This document shows, piece by piece, positions 1-7,405 of a stretch of DNA of 20,009 bases. Numbering within the stretch: the first letter of the stretch is position 1; every line of letters starts with the position of its first letter. The DNA is from an uncultured Rubellimicrobium sp. (lineage in GTDB: Bacteria; Pseudomonadota; Alphaproteobacteria; Rhodobacterales; Rhodobacteraceae), in assembly GCA_902805995.1 (NCBI GenBank), contig CADCUU010000023.1:1-20009 (forward strand), written 5' to 3'. A program made the position numbers and the translations under genes. The notes beneath the pieces are model-generated. The model worked only from the letters and a program-made list of their open reading frames with translations, searched no databases and was not told the origin of the DNA.

Positions 1-714
1 TATCCGACGCGACCCGACCGCAGCGCGCTCCAGGGCGTCACGCTGACCGTCCGTCCGGGCGAGACGGTGGCGCTGGTCGGGCCGTCGGGCGGGGGCAAGA
101 CGACCGTGATCCAGATGCTCCAGCGCTTCTGGGACCCGCAGGTGGGCGCCGTCACCGTGGGCGGCACGGACCTGCGCGCCCTGTCCCGCGAGTCCTTGCG
201 CCGCCAGATCGCGCTGGTGCCGCAGGACCCGGTGATCTTTGCCGACACCGCCCGCGCCAACATCCGCTTCGGCCGCCCGGAGGCAACGGACGTCGAAGTG
301 GAGGCCGCCGCCCGCGCCGCAGCCGCCCATGATTTCCTGTCTGCGCTTCCGGACGGCTATGACACCTTTGTGGGCGAGCGGGGCGTGATGCTCTCGGGCG
401 GGCAGAAGCAGCGCATCGCCATCGCCCGCGCGATCCTGCGTAACGCGCCGCTCCTCCTCCTCGACGAGGCGACCTCCGCTCTCGACGCCGAATCCGAACG
501 CGCCGTGCAGACCGCCGTAGAGGCCCTGTCGCGCGACCGGACCACGATCATCGTGGCGCACCGCCTCGCCACTGTGAAGCGCGCCGACCGGATTGTGGTG
601 CTGGAGGAGGGCCGCATCGTGGCCGAGGGCACCCATGACGCGCTGGTGGCGCAGGGCGGGCTTTATGCACGTCTCGCCCGGCTCCAGTTCACCGAAGGGC
701 TCGCGGCGGAGTGA
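1..714 (+). CDS. ABC exporter, C-terminal nucleotide-binding domain (5' partial)
   Basis: This is the ATPase half of an ABC protein whose N-terminal membrane part lies before the window. The reading frame is open from base 1 and gives 237 residues. Visible motifs are Walker [10 protein letters not shown] (residues 27-35), the Q-loop VPQDPVIF (about 73-80), the signature LSGGQKQR (about 131-138), Walker B LLLLDEA followed by the D-loop SALD (about 151-162), and the switch histidine in IIVAHRLAT (His187). The opening YPTRPD and closing [16 protein letters not shown] are typical of ABCB/MsbA-type half-exporters, where a six-helix domain is fused ahead of the ATPase. It would power export of a lipid or small molecule across the inner membrane; the substrate cannot be read from this fragment. 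An apparent GTG start at base 67 lies inside the domain and is not a true start. Confidence 0.9.
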   Translation, partial: YPTRPDRSALQGVTLTVRPGETVALVGPSGGGKTTVIQMLQRFWDPQVGAVTVGGTDLRALSRESLRRQIALVPQDPVIFADTARANIRFGRPEATDVEVEAAARAAAAHDFLSALPDGYDTFVGERGVMLSGGQKQRIAIARAILRNAPLLLLDEATSALDAESERAVQTAVEALSRDRTTIIVAHRLATVKRADRIVVLEEGRIVAEGTHDALVAQGGLYARLARLQFTEGLAAE

Positions 715-827
715 TTCCGTCGCGTCGGGGTTGCGCCGTTAACCTCATCTTCCCATTCTGATGGCAAGAAGAGCCAAGGTGCCCCCATGTCAGAGGTGGC
801 CCGCCATCACAGGGGAGGAGAGGGGGC

Positions 828-2717
828 ATGGCCTTTGCCGGTCTCGCAGACAGCGCCGCCATCGAGGCCGAAGCGCCCTGGGACGAGCGTGACATCCCCC
901 GGACGACCTGGGGGGTCCTGACCCGCACCGCCGCCCGCGTGCCCACCCGGCCCGCCGTGACCTTCCAGATGTTCTCGGACCCCAAAGCCCCGGCGGAGAC
1001 CATGAACTGGACCGAGTTCCGGGAAAGGGTCGCGCAGACCGCGAACCTGTTCCGATCATTGGGCGTGGGGGAGGGGGACGCCGTCGCCTATCTCCTCCCC
1101 AACTGCACCGAGGCCGTGCTGACCTATGTGGGCGGGCAGGTCGCGGGGATCGTGAACCCGATCAACCCGCTGCTGGAGCCCGAACAGATCGCCGGCATCC
1201 TGCGGGAGACCGGGGCCAAGGTGCTCGTTACACTGAAGGCCTTCCCCAAGACGGACCTGCCGCAGAAGGCGGCGCAGGCCGTGGCGCTTGCCCCCAACGT
1301 CCAGACCGTGCTGGAGGTGGACCTCCTGCGCTACCTGACCGGCGTCAAGAAGCTGATCGTGCCGCTGATCCGCCCCAAGAACCCGCCCGCTCACAAGGCC
1401 AGGGTGCTGGGCTTCGCCAAGGAGGTTGCGCGCCAGCCCAAGACCCTTCAATTCCCTGACAGCACGGGCGACCGCGTCGCGGCCTATTTCCACACCGGCG
1501 GCACCACGGGCCTGCCCAAGCTCGCGCAGCACCGCTACGCCGGGCTGATCTACAACGGCTGGGTCGCGCAGCGCCTCCTCTTCACGGAGGAGGACACGAT
1601 GATCTGTCCGCTCCCCATGTTCCACGTCTTTGCGGCGGTGGTCTGCATGGGGGCCTCGCTCGCCTCGGGGGCGCAGATCGTCCTGCCCACGCCGCAGGGC
1701 TACCGGGGCGAAGGGGTCATGGACAACTTCTGGAAGCTCATCGAACGCCACCGCGTCACCTTTCTCATCACCGTGCCGACGGCGATCTCGGCCCTCATGC
1801 AGCGCCCCGTGAACGCGGACCTGTCCACGCTCAAGCTCGCCTTCTCCGGCTCCGCGCCCCTTCCAGTGGAACTGTTCCACCGCTTCGAGAAGGCGGCGGG
1901 CCTGACGATCATCGAGGGCTATGGCCTCACGGAGGCCACCTGCCTCGTCTCGGTCAACCCGCCGCAGGGGGAACGGCGCGTGGGCTCCGTGGGTTTCCCG
2001 TTCCCCTATACCCGGGTGCGCATCATCGACCCGCACACCCACGTGGACGTGGGCCCGGACGAGGTGGGGGAGATCTGCGTGGCCTCCCCCGGGGTCACCG
2101 ACCATATCTACACCGACGAAGCCAAGAATGCCGACATCCTCTACCCGCCCGCGCATGGGGAGGGGCCTTGGCTCCGCACGGGCGACCTGGGGCGCCGGGA
2201 CGCCGATGGCTATGTCTGGATTACCGGACGGGCTAAAGACGTTATCATCCGGGGCGGCCACAACATTGATCCCGCCGAGATCGAGGAAGCCGTCTGCGGC
2301 CACCCCGCTGTCGCTATCTGCGGCGCCATCGGTCAACCCGACGGCCATGCGGGGGAGGTCCCCGCCGTCTATGTCGAGCTGGTCCAAGGGGCGAGCGTTA
2401 CTCCGGAGGAGCTGCTCGACCACGCGCGCGCTCATATCCACGAACGCGCCGCCCTGCCCAAGCATGTCGAGATCCTGCCCGAGCTGCCCAAGACCGCTGT
2501 GGGCAAGATATTCAAGCCCGACCTTCGCAAGCTTGCCATCCGCCGGGTCTACGACCAAGCCCTCGTCAGCGCAGGCGTCGCGGCCGAGGTCGCCGACGTG
2601 GTGGAAGACCGCAAGCTCGGCCTTGTAGCGCGGCTACGCAGGACCGGAGCGGTGGGCGAGGGTGACGTGGCCCGGGCGCTCGGGGCCTTCACCCGGCCCT
2701 GGCAATGGATGGACTGA
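828..2717 (+). CDS. Acyl-CoA synthetase (AMP-forming, ANL superfamily)
   Basis: The 629-residue product should activate a carboxylic acid, probably a fatty acid, to its CoA thioester via an acyl-adenylate. Visible motifs in order are the ATP-binding P-loop HTGGTTGLPKL (222-232), PMFHVFAA (263-270), the adenylate-binding EGYGLTEAT (363-371), TGDLG (451-455), the hinge region GRAKDVIIRGG (467-477), and the catalytic lysine in TAVGKIFKPDLR (Lys560). All key residues are intact and the length is full. The start is well fixed: a purine-rich Shine-Dalgarno GGAGGAG at 814-820 sits 7 bases before the ATG. About 60 residues follow the catalytic lysine, somewhat more than the minimal fold needs. The chain length or type of acid is not readable. 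No beta-oxidation gene adjoins it, so the physiological substrate is open. Confidence 0.9.
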   Translation: MAFAGLADSAAIEAEAPWDERDIPRTTWGVLTRTAARVPTRPAVTFQMFSDPKAPAETMNWTEFRERVAQTANLFRSLGVGEGDAVAYLLPNCTEAVLTYVGGQVAGIVNPINPLLEPEQIAGILRETGAKVLVTLKAFPKTDLPQKAAQAVALAPNVQTVLEVDLLRYLTGVKKLIVPLIRPKNPPAHKARVLGFAKEVARQPKTLQFPDSTGDRVAAYFHTGGTTGLPKLAQHRYAGLIYNGWVAQRLLFTEEDTMICPLPMFHVFAAVVCMGASLASGAQIVLPTPQGYRGEGVMDNFWKLIERHRVTFLITVPTAISALMQRPVNADLSTLKLAFSGSAPLPVELFHRFEKAAGLTIIEGYGLTEATCLVSVNPPQGERRVGSVGFPFPYTRVRIIDPHTHVDVGPDEVGEICVASPGVTDHIYTDEAKNADILYPPAHGEGPWLRTGDLGRRDADGYVWITGRAKDVIIRGGHNIDPAEIEEAVCGHPAVAICGAIGQPDGHAGEVPAVYVELVQGASVTPEELLDHARAHIHERAALPKHVEILPELPKTAVGKIFKPDLRKLAIRRVYDQALVSAGVAAEVADVVEDRKLGLVARLRRTGAVGEGDVARALGAFTRPWQWMD

Positions 2718-2808
2718 GGGGCGCTCGGGTCCGCTCCCGGGCTGGAAGCCTGCGCCGCCTGGCCTTATGGTCCGCCGCGCCTGCTCCCCCACCTGGAAGG
2801 TTCCCCCG

Positions 2809-3774
2809 ATGCTCTTCGCCTACCGCCTCGCGGAGCGCCGCCTGGAGCGGATGCCGCCCGAGGCCGATTTGAGGGAGGCGATCTGGATCGACCTTTACCG
2901 TCCGCAGCCCGCGCAGATGGCCAAGGTGACGGCCGAGCTGGGCATCGAGGTGCCAACCCTCGAGGACATGGAGGAAATCGAGATCTCGAACCGGCTTTAT
3001 CGCGAGGATGGTCACGACGTGATGACCGTGGTCATGCCGGGCCACACGCCGGACGGGCAGCAGGTCTCGGGGCCGGTGACCTTCATCGTGCTGCCCAACC
3101 GTCTGGTGACGGTGCGCCACCACGCGCCGCGGCCCTTCGAGACGTTCCCCTCGCGCGCGGGCCGGTCCTCTGCGGGCTGCGAGACGCCGGGGCGGCTGTT
3201 CCTGGGCCTCGTGGAGGAGATCGTGGCCCGGCTCGCGGACCATATCGAGGGGACGGGGCGCGAACTCGACCGGCTGGCGGCGCGGGTCTATGCGGGCACG
3301 AGCGAAGCGCTGACCCAGGAGGAACTGGGCGAGGCGCTGCGCTCCACCGGCCGTCAGGGCGAGGTGCTGGCGCGGGTGCGGCTCGGGCTCCTGACCGTGG
3401 AGAGGATGCTGTCCGTCTGGGGTCTCTGGAGCGAGGATCGGCCGGAGGCCAAGGCGCTCAAGCCGCACCTGAAATCGCTGCTGCGGGACATCCAGGCGCT
3501 GGAAGTGCACGCGGACTTCCTGTCGGGCCGCGTGGGCCTCGCCACCGACACGACGCTCGGCATGGTGAACCTGAGCCAGAACCAGACGGTGCGGATCGTG
3601 TCGGTCGTGGCGGTGCTGTTCCTGCCGCCTACGCTGATCGGGACCGTCTACGGTATGAACTTCCAGCGGATGCCGGAACTCGGCTGGGTTTGGGGCTATC
3701 CGATGGCGCTTGTCGCCATGGTGCTCTCGGCGGTGCTGAGCTGGGCCTACTTCAAGTGGCGCGGCTGGCTTTAG
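2809..3774 (+). CDS. corA: CorA-type magnesium/divalent cation channel
   Basis: The 321-residue product matches the CorA family in length and layout. A long acidic and helical N-terminal cytoplasmic domain is followed by two C-terminal membrane helices (about 258-280 and 296-316). The family's selectivity motif YGMNF (281-285) lies at the end of the first helix, as in pentameric CorA channels that carry Mg2+ and sometimes Co2+ or Ni2+ inward. The frame is open further upstream, to 2662 within the synthetase gene. I chose the ATG at 2809 because GGAAGG lies 8 bases before it and the family-like N-terminus (MLFAYRLAERRLERM) begins there; an ATG at 2767 is possible but less likely. It follows the acyl-CoA synthetase by 91 bases on the same strand. 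The GMN motif makes the family assignment firm; the ion is inferred. Confidence 0.9.
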   Translation: MLFAYRLAERRLERMPPEADLREAIWIDLYRPQPAQMAKVTAELGIEVPTLEDMEEIEISNRLYREDGHDVMTVVMPGHTPDGQQVSGPVTFIVLPNRLVTVRHHAPRPFETFPSRAGRSSAGCETPGRLFLGLVEEIVARLADHIEGTGRELDRLAARVYAGTSEALTQEELGEALRSTGRQGEVLARVRLGLLTVERMLSVWGLWSEDRPEAKALKPHLKSLLRDIQALEVHADFLSGRVGLATDTTLGMVNLSQNQTVRIVSVVAVLFLPPTLIGTVYGMNFQRMPELGWVWGYPMALVAMVLSAVLSWAYFKWRGWL

Positions 3775-3806
3775 GGCCCTTGCCGCGCGGGACGCCTGCG
3801 CCCTAA
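3771..3806. terminator. Inverted repeat spanning the corA stop codon
   Basis: TTAGGGC (3771-3777) is repeated inverted as GCCCTAA (3800-3806), with a 22-base GC-rich spacer. The left arm contains the corA stop. No T-run follows, so a classical intrinsic terminator is not supported. It could be a weak hairpin between corA and the next gene, or chance. Confidence 0.25.
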
Positions 3807-3836
3807 CCTTTGGGGAGGGGTCAAAGGGGGAACAGG

Positions 3837-5681
3837 GTGGCGCAGGACGAAAGCACGATCCGCTTCGGCACCACGGAGCCGCTTGACCCACGACGCGACG
3901 TGGCGCTCGGGCCGCTCACCTTTCGGGTTGAGGGGGGCAACCTCCGCCGCCTCGCTTGGCGGGGGACCGAGGTCGTGCGCGGCCTGTCCGCCCCGATCCG
4001 CGACGAATCCTGGGGCACTTGGACCGAGGAGGACGCGAGCGAGGAGGCTGAGGATGGGCCGGGCCGCTTCCGCCTCAGCCGGCGCTTTACGGCCGCCCAT
4101 GGGGCGCTCGCGGGTCGGCTGGAGATCGTGGCCGAAGCGCGGAACGATGCGGGCCGGGTCGAGGCGCAGCTGTCGCTGTCCGCCATCCGCGACCTGCCGG
4201 TCAGCCGCGCGGGGTTCTGTCTGCTCCATCCCGTCGCGGGCGTGGCGGGGCAGGGGCTCCGCGTGACCCATCCGGGGGGAGCGATGGAGGACACAGCCTT
4301 CCCGCCCTCTATCTCGCCCGGCCAGCCAGTCCTCGACATCGAGATCCTGTCCCATCGCGTGGGCGCCACGCAGGTCGAAATCCGCTTTGACGGCGAGGTC
4401 TTCGAGATGGAGGACCAGCGCAACTGGGGCGACGCGTCCTACAAGACCTACTGCCGCCCGCTGCGGCTGCCCACGCCCTACACCTTGCCCGCGGGAGAAA
4501 CGGTGAGCCAGCGCATCACGATCACCTTGGGCGACGCCGAGGAGGCCGCGGTCGAGGCCACGGGCTCCGAGGGGCCGGTCGAGGCGCGGATGCCCGACCT
4601 CCTGCTCGCGGCCGAGCCGGGCTGGCTGCGTCCCGGCGGGCCGTTCCCGGCCAGCGGACTCCTGCTGCGGCTACGCGCGGAGAGCCTGGAGGGCGCAACC
4701 CTGTCGGAGGTGGCCGAGACCCTGGCACAGGGCGGCACTCTCGATATCGAGGCGGTGGTTCCGGCCGAAGCCGATCCCACCGAGGCCCTCGATTCGCTCG
4801 CGCGCAGGCTGGCCCAGGCGGGCCTGCATCCCCGCCATGTCATCGCCCTGCCGGAGGCCTACCTGAAGAGCTACCAGCCCGACGGCACCTGGCCCGGCGA
4901 GCCCTCGCCCGAGACCTGCGCCGAGGCTGCTACGTTGGCGTTTCCGGAGGCGCGGATCGGCCTTGGGATGCTGACGAATTTCACCGAGCTGAACCGCCGC
5001 CCCGTGCCCGAGGGGCTGGGCCAGTATGTCACGCACGGCAGCTCCGCCATCGTCCACGCCGCCGACGACGCCTCGGTGCTGGAAACGCTCGAAGCGCTGC
5101 CGCAGGTCTTTGCGGATGCCCGGCGGATCGCGGGCGCGCGGGCGCTGCGGCTGGGGCTCGTGTCGATCGGGATGCGGTCGAATCCTTACGGGGCTGGCCT
5201 TGCCGCGAATCCCGACTACGGCCGCCGGACCATGACCGCTCAGGACCCGCGCCAGAAGGGCCTTCTCGCCGCTGCCTATGCGATCGCGGCGGCTTCCGCC
5301 GCGGCGCGGGCGGGGGCCGAAGCCATGGCCCTCGCCTCGCCCGCAGGGCCGTTCGGGATTACGGGCAATGATGGGGAGGCGCGCCCGATCCTCCACACCC
5401 TCGTGGCGCTCCATGCGCTGCTGGGGCGCGCCGTTCATGTGGACCCGGTGCCCGGCCTTCATGGCTTCGGCTGGGAAACGGGTGCGGTCCTGGCCAACAC
5501 GACGCTCGACCCGGTGACGGTGCCCGCGTCGTTCCCGACCGGGGCCATCCTGTCGCCCGCCACCGCGCAGGCCGCACGTGACCCGACCTGGCTAGCCCAC
5601 GCGGCAGGCGCGCTGCCGGAGCAGGTCTTGCTGGGCCCGTGCGACTGCCTGTTCGCGGGGGACGCCGCTCAGTCCTTGTAG
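3837..5681 (+). CDS. D-apionate lactonase (ApnL)-like protein
   Basis: The 614-residue product resembles the ApnL family, whose characterised members open D-apionolactone in apiose catabolism. Family-like stretches are LGPLTFRVEGGNLRRLAWRG with RDESWGTW near the N-terminus, FEMEDQRNWGDASYKTYCRP (about 189-208), and FTELNRRPV followed by GQYVTHGSSAIVHAADDASV in the second half. The layout fits a beta-rich N-terminal domain, a TIM-barrel-like middle and a short C-terminal domain. It has no signal peptide, so it should be cytoplasmic. The start is set at the GTG at 3837 because AAAGGGGG lies just before it; an upstream TTG at 3810 overlaps that Shine-Dalgarno and is rejected. It lies 62 bases after corA and its last 13 bases overlap the convergent rtcB. 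No other apiose or sugar-acid gene is in view, so the actual substrate may differ. The family call comes from remembered motifs. Confidence 0.65.
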   Translation: MAQDESTIRFGTTEPLDPRRDVALGPLTFRVEGGNLRRLAWRGTEVVRGLSAPIRDESWGTWTEEDASEEAEDGPGRFRLSRRFTAAHGALAGRLEIVAEARNDAGRVEAQLSLSAIRDLPVSRAGFCLLHPVAGVAGQGLRVTHPGGAMEDTAFPPSISPGQPVLDIEILSHRVGATQVEIRFDGEVFEMEDQRNWGDASYKTYCRPLRLPTPYTLPAGETVSQRITITLGDAEEAAVEATGSEGPVEARMPDLLLAAEPGWLRPGGPFPASGLLLRLRAESLEGATLSEVAETLAQGGTLDIEAVVPAEADPTEALDSLARRLAQAGLHPRHVIALPEAYLKSYQPDGTWPGEPSPETCAEAATLAFPEARIGLGMLTNFTELNRRPVPEGLGQYVTHGSSAIVHAADDASVLETLEALPQVFADARRIAGARALRLGLVSIGMRSNPYGAGLAANPDYGRRTMTAQDPRQKGLLAAAYAIAAASAAARAGAEAMALASPAGPFGITGNDGEARPILHTLVALHALLGRAVHVDPVPGLHGFGWETGAVLANTTLDPVTVPASFPTGAILSPATAQAARDPTWLAHAAGALPEQVLLGPCDCLFAGDAAQSL

Positions 5682-6841
5682 GGGTCCACGTCGCCGGGAC
5701 CGGCCATCACGACGCCGAACGGGTGGAGCACATGCTCCACTTGGATGGTGCCCGCATGCTCCTTCAGGACCTCGGGCAGGCGGCGATAGGCCTGCGGCGC
5801 CTCGTCGAGGTCGCCGCCCAGCACCGCCACGCCCTTGCGCGACAGCCAGGCGCGCATCTCCCCCGCGTCCACCCGTGGCGCACGCAGGATGCGGCCCGAC
5901 TTGCGGTCCACCTTGCCCCGGGCCTCGGTCCGGGACATGACGCGCCCCGCGCCGTGCACGGTGGAATGGAGCGCCCGTTCGCTGCCCGCCCCCGCGACCC
6001 CGCGCAGGATCACCGCGTCATCCCCCATCGATCCGCCGACAAAGCCGCGCTGCCCTGGAAAGGCCGGAGTCGCGCCCTTGCGCACGACCCAGAGATCGCG
6101 CCCGCCGTGCCGTTCCCGCCAGACGAAGTTGTGGTGGTTGTGGACCTCGTCCGTCACCGCGCCGCCCAGGATGGCGCGCACCTTCTCCGTCACCCAATCC
6201 CGCCCCGCATAGGCGTAGAGGCCCCCAAGCTCGATCCCCGCGAGATAACCCTGACCGGCGGCGCTGCCGGTCTCCAGCAGAGCCGGAGGTGCCAGCATGT
6301 TGCCCGAGGCCCCGGCGGCCTGGAGGTACTTGGTCGTGATCCGGTGGCCGAGCCCGCGCGAGCCGAAATGCACCCCGATCCAGACGAAGCCCTCGTCGTC
6401 GTAGAACAGGTCCACGTAGTGGTTGCCCCCGCCTACGGTGCCAAGCTGCTCCCGCGCCATCTTCCGCAGGTCCCGGACCCCGGCGGCGTCCCACAGGTCG
6501 CTCTCGAACAGCGGGTCGTCCACTCGCTCGCCGTTCGCGCGGCCCACGCCAAAGCTCACGTTCCGGGCGATGTCCCGCAGGATCGTCCCCGTGCGCCTGC
6601 TGATGTCCTCATGGCGCAGATCCAGCCGCACGGCCTTGTTCCCGCAAGCGATGTCGTAGCCGACGCCACTGATGGAGATGTGGTCTTCGTACCCCACGAC
6701 GCCGCCGATGGGGTGGTTGTAGCCCAGGTGCCCATCCGCGCAGAGCACCCCTGCCACGGCCGAGCCTGCCGCGAGGCAAGTCTCCATCTGCGACAGCGTG
6801 GCCTCGTCGTGCCGGCCAAAGATGGTGAGCGGGGCAGCCAC
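5669..6841 (-). CDS. rtcB: RtcB-family RNA ligase (3'-phosphate/5'-hydroxyl)
   Basis: RtcB joins RNA 3'-phosphate or 2',3'-cyclic phosphate ends to 5'-hydroxyl ends, using GTP and Mn2+, in RNA repair or tRNA splicing. The 390-residue product carries the complete active-site set: CADGHLGYNHPIGGVV (34-49), GYDIACGNK with metal ligands Asp63 and Cys66, GGGNHYVD (His141), VHFGSRGLGH (His158), NHHNFV (His236/237), VVRKGATPA (252-260), GGSMGDD (269-275), and STVHGAGRVMSR, where His296 is the expected guanylylated residue. The common VHSGSRG is VHFGSRG here. The start is GTG with AAGGAT upstream. The stop overlaps the convergent ApnL-like gene by 13 bases. It starts 19 bases after the small membrane protein gene, so both are probably one transcript. 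No archease partner gene is visible. Confidence 0.9.
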   Translation of the reverse strand: MAAPLTIFGRHDEATLSQMETCLAAGSAVAGVLCADGHLGYNHPIGGVVGYEDHISISGVGYDIACGNKAVRLDLRHEDISRRTGTILRDIARNVSFGVGRANGERVDDPLFESDLWDAAGVRDLRKMAREQLGTVGGGNHYVDLFYDDEGFVWIGVHFGSRGLGHRITTKYLQAAGASGNMLAPPALLETGSAAGQGYLAGIELGGLYAYAGRDWVTEKVRAILGGAVTDEVHNHHNFVWRERHGGRDLWVVRKGATPAFPGQRGFVGGSMGDDAVILRGVAGAGSERALHSTVHGAGRVMSRTEARGKVDRKSGRILRAPRVDAGEMRAWLSRKGVAVLGGDLDEAPQAYRRLPEVLKEHAGTIQVEHVLHPFGVVMAGPGDVDPYKD

Positions 6842-6860
6842 GCGGGATCCTTGCCGCGCC

Positions 6861-7277
6861 TCAGCCCATCCGCACCTGGTCGCAGATGTCGTAGGTCATC
6901 TGCAGCGTGTAGACGAGTTCCCCGTCGGGGCCGTGCCGGTGCTCCAGCACCATGCCGCCCCGGTTCAGCAACGGCGCAAGCCGCCCCTCGGCGCAGCGTT
7001 CGCGCACCTGGGCACGGTAGGTGCTGTCGTCAGGCAACGCGAGGGGCTCAGAGGTTCGCACCGCCTCGACCCAGACATCGCCCTGGAGGCCCGAGCGGAT
7101 CAGCTCCTCTCCGGGCGCGAGGTGCGGCGCGGCCTCCATGGCTTGGAGGGAGCCTTCGAGCGATTCGTCGCGCGGCAGCAGGAACCAGGTCAGGACGAGC
7201 GCGGGCACCAGCATCAGGAGGAAACGGTCCGCCGCTTGGGACCGCTTGCGCTTCGTCACAACGATGTATCGTCCCAT
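6861..7277 (-). CDS. Small membrane-anchored protein of unknown function
   Basis: I do not recognise a named family with certainty. The 138-residue product has a basic N-terminus (VVTKRKRSQ), one hydrophobic segment (about residues 19-35, RFLLMLVPALVLTWFLLP), and a soluble C-terminal part that should lie in the periplasm. That part holds two cysteines about 37 residues apart, in RERCAEG and YDICDQVR, flanking LLNRGGMVLEHRHGPDGELVYTLQMT. The shape recalls small alphaproteobacterial anchored domains that have a cysteine at each end, and a disulfide is plausible. The ATG at 7277 is chosen over an upstream in-frame start because GGAG lies about 8 bases before it. It lies directly upstream of rtcB with a 19-base gap, and an EcfG-like promoter precedes it. 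Confidence 0.7.
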   Translation of the reverse strand: MGRYIVVTKRKRSQAADRFLLMLVPALVLTWFLLPRDESLEGSLQAMEAAPHLAPGEELIRSGLQGDVWVEAVRTSEPLALPDDSTYRAQVRERCAEGRLAPLLNRGGMVLEHRHGPDGELVYTLQMTYDICDQVRMG

Positions 7278-7318
7278 GGGCGCCTCTCCGACCGTCGAAC
7301 CGGGTGCATCGCGATCCA

Positions 7319-7343
7319 AACGCAACCCCCACCTGCATGTTCC
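7319..7343 (-). promoter_or_regulatory. EcfG (general stress sigma factor)-type promoter
   Basis: On the minus strand GGAAC (7343-7339) is followed after exactly 16 bases by CGTT (7322-7319). This matches the known alphaproteobacterial EcfG promoter consensus, GGAAC with a 16- or 17-base spacer and CGTT. It lies about 42 bases upstream of the start of the small membrane protein gene that precedes rtcB, in the right orientation and at a normal distance. The match is exact, but no transcription data are available here. Confidence 0.55.
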
Positions 7344-7405
7344 CGATCCTGTGAAGAGTTCGTGAGCCGACCTGTCCGTCCTTACGGCGCATCGAAATGG
7401 CGCAG

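Noticed and set aside
1056..2558. A 500-codon open frame on the minus strand
   Set aside because: It is fully antisense to the acyl-CoA synthetase, whose motifs are unmistakable. Its product is a low-complexity mix rich in Arg, Gly, Asp and His, as expected from GC-rich third positions read backwards.
2662..2808. Upstream extension of corA into the acyl-CoA synthetase gene
   Set aside because: The added residues are rich in Pro, Gly and Arg and unlike CorA. The ATG at 2809 has its own ribosome site and gives the family's usual length.
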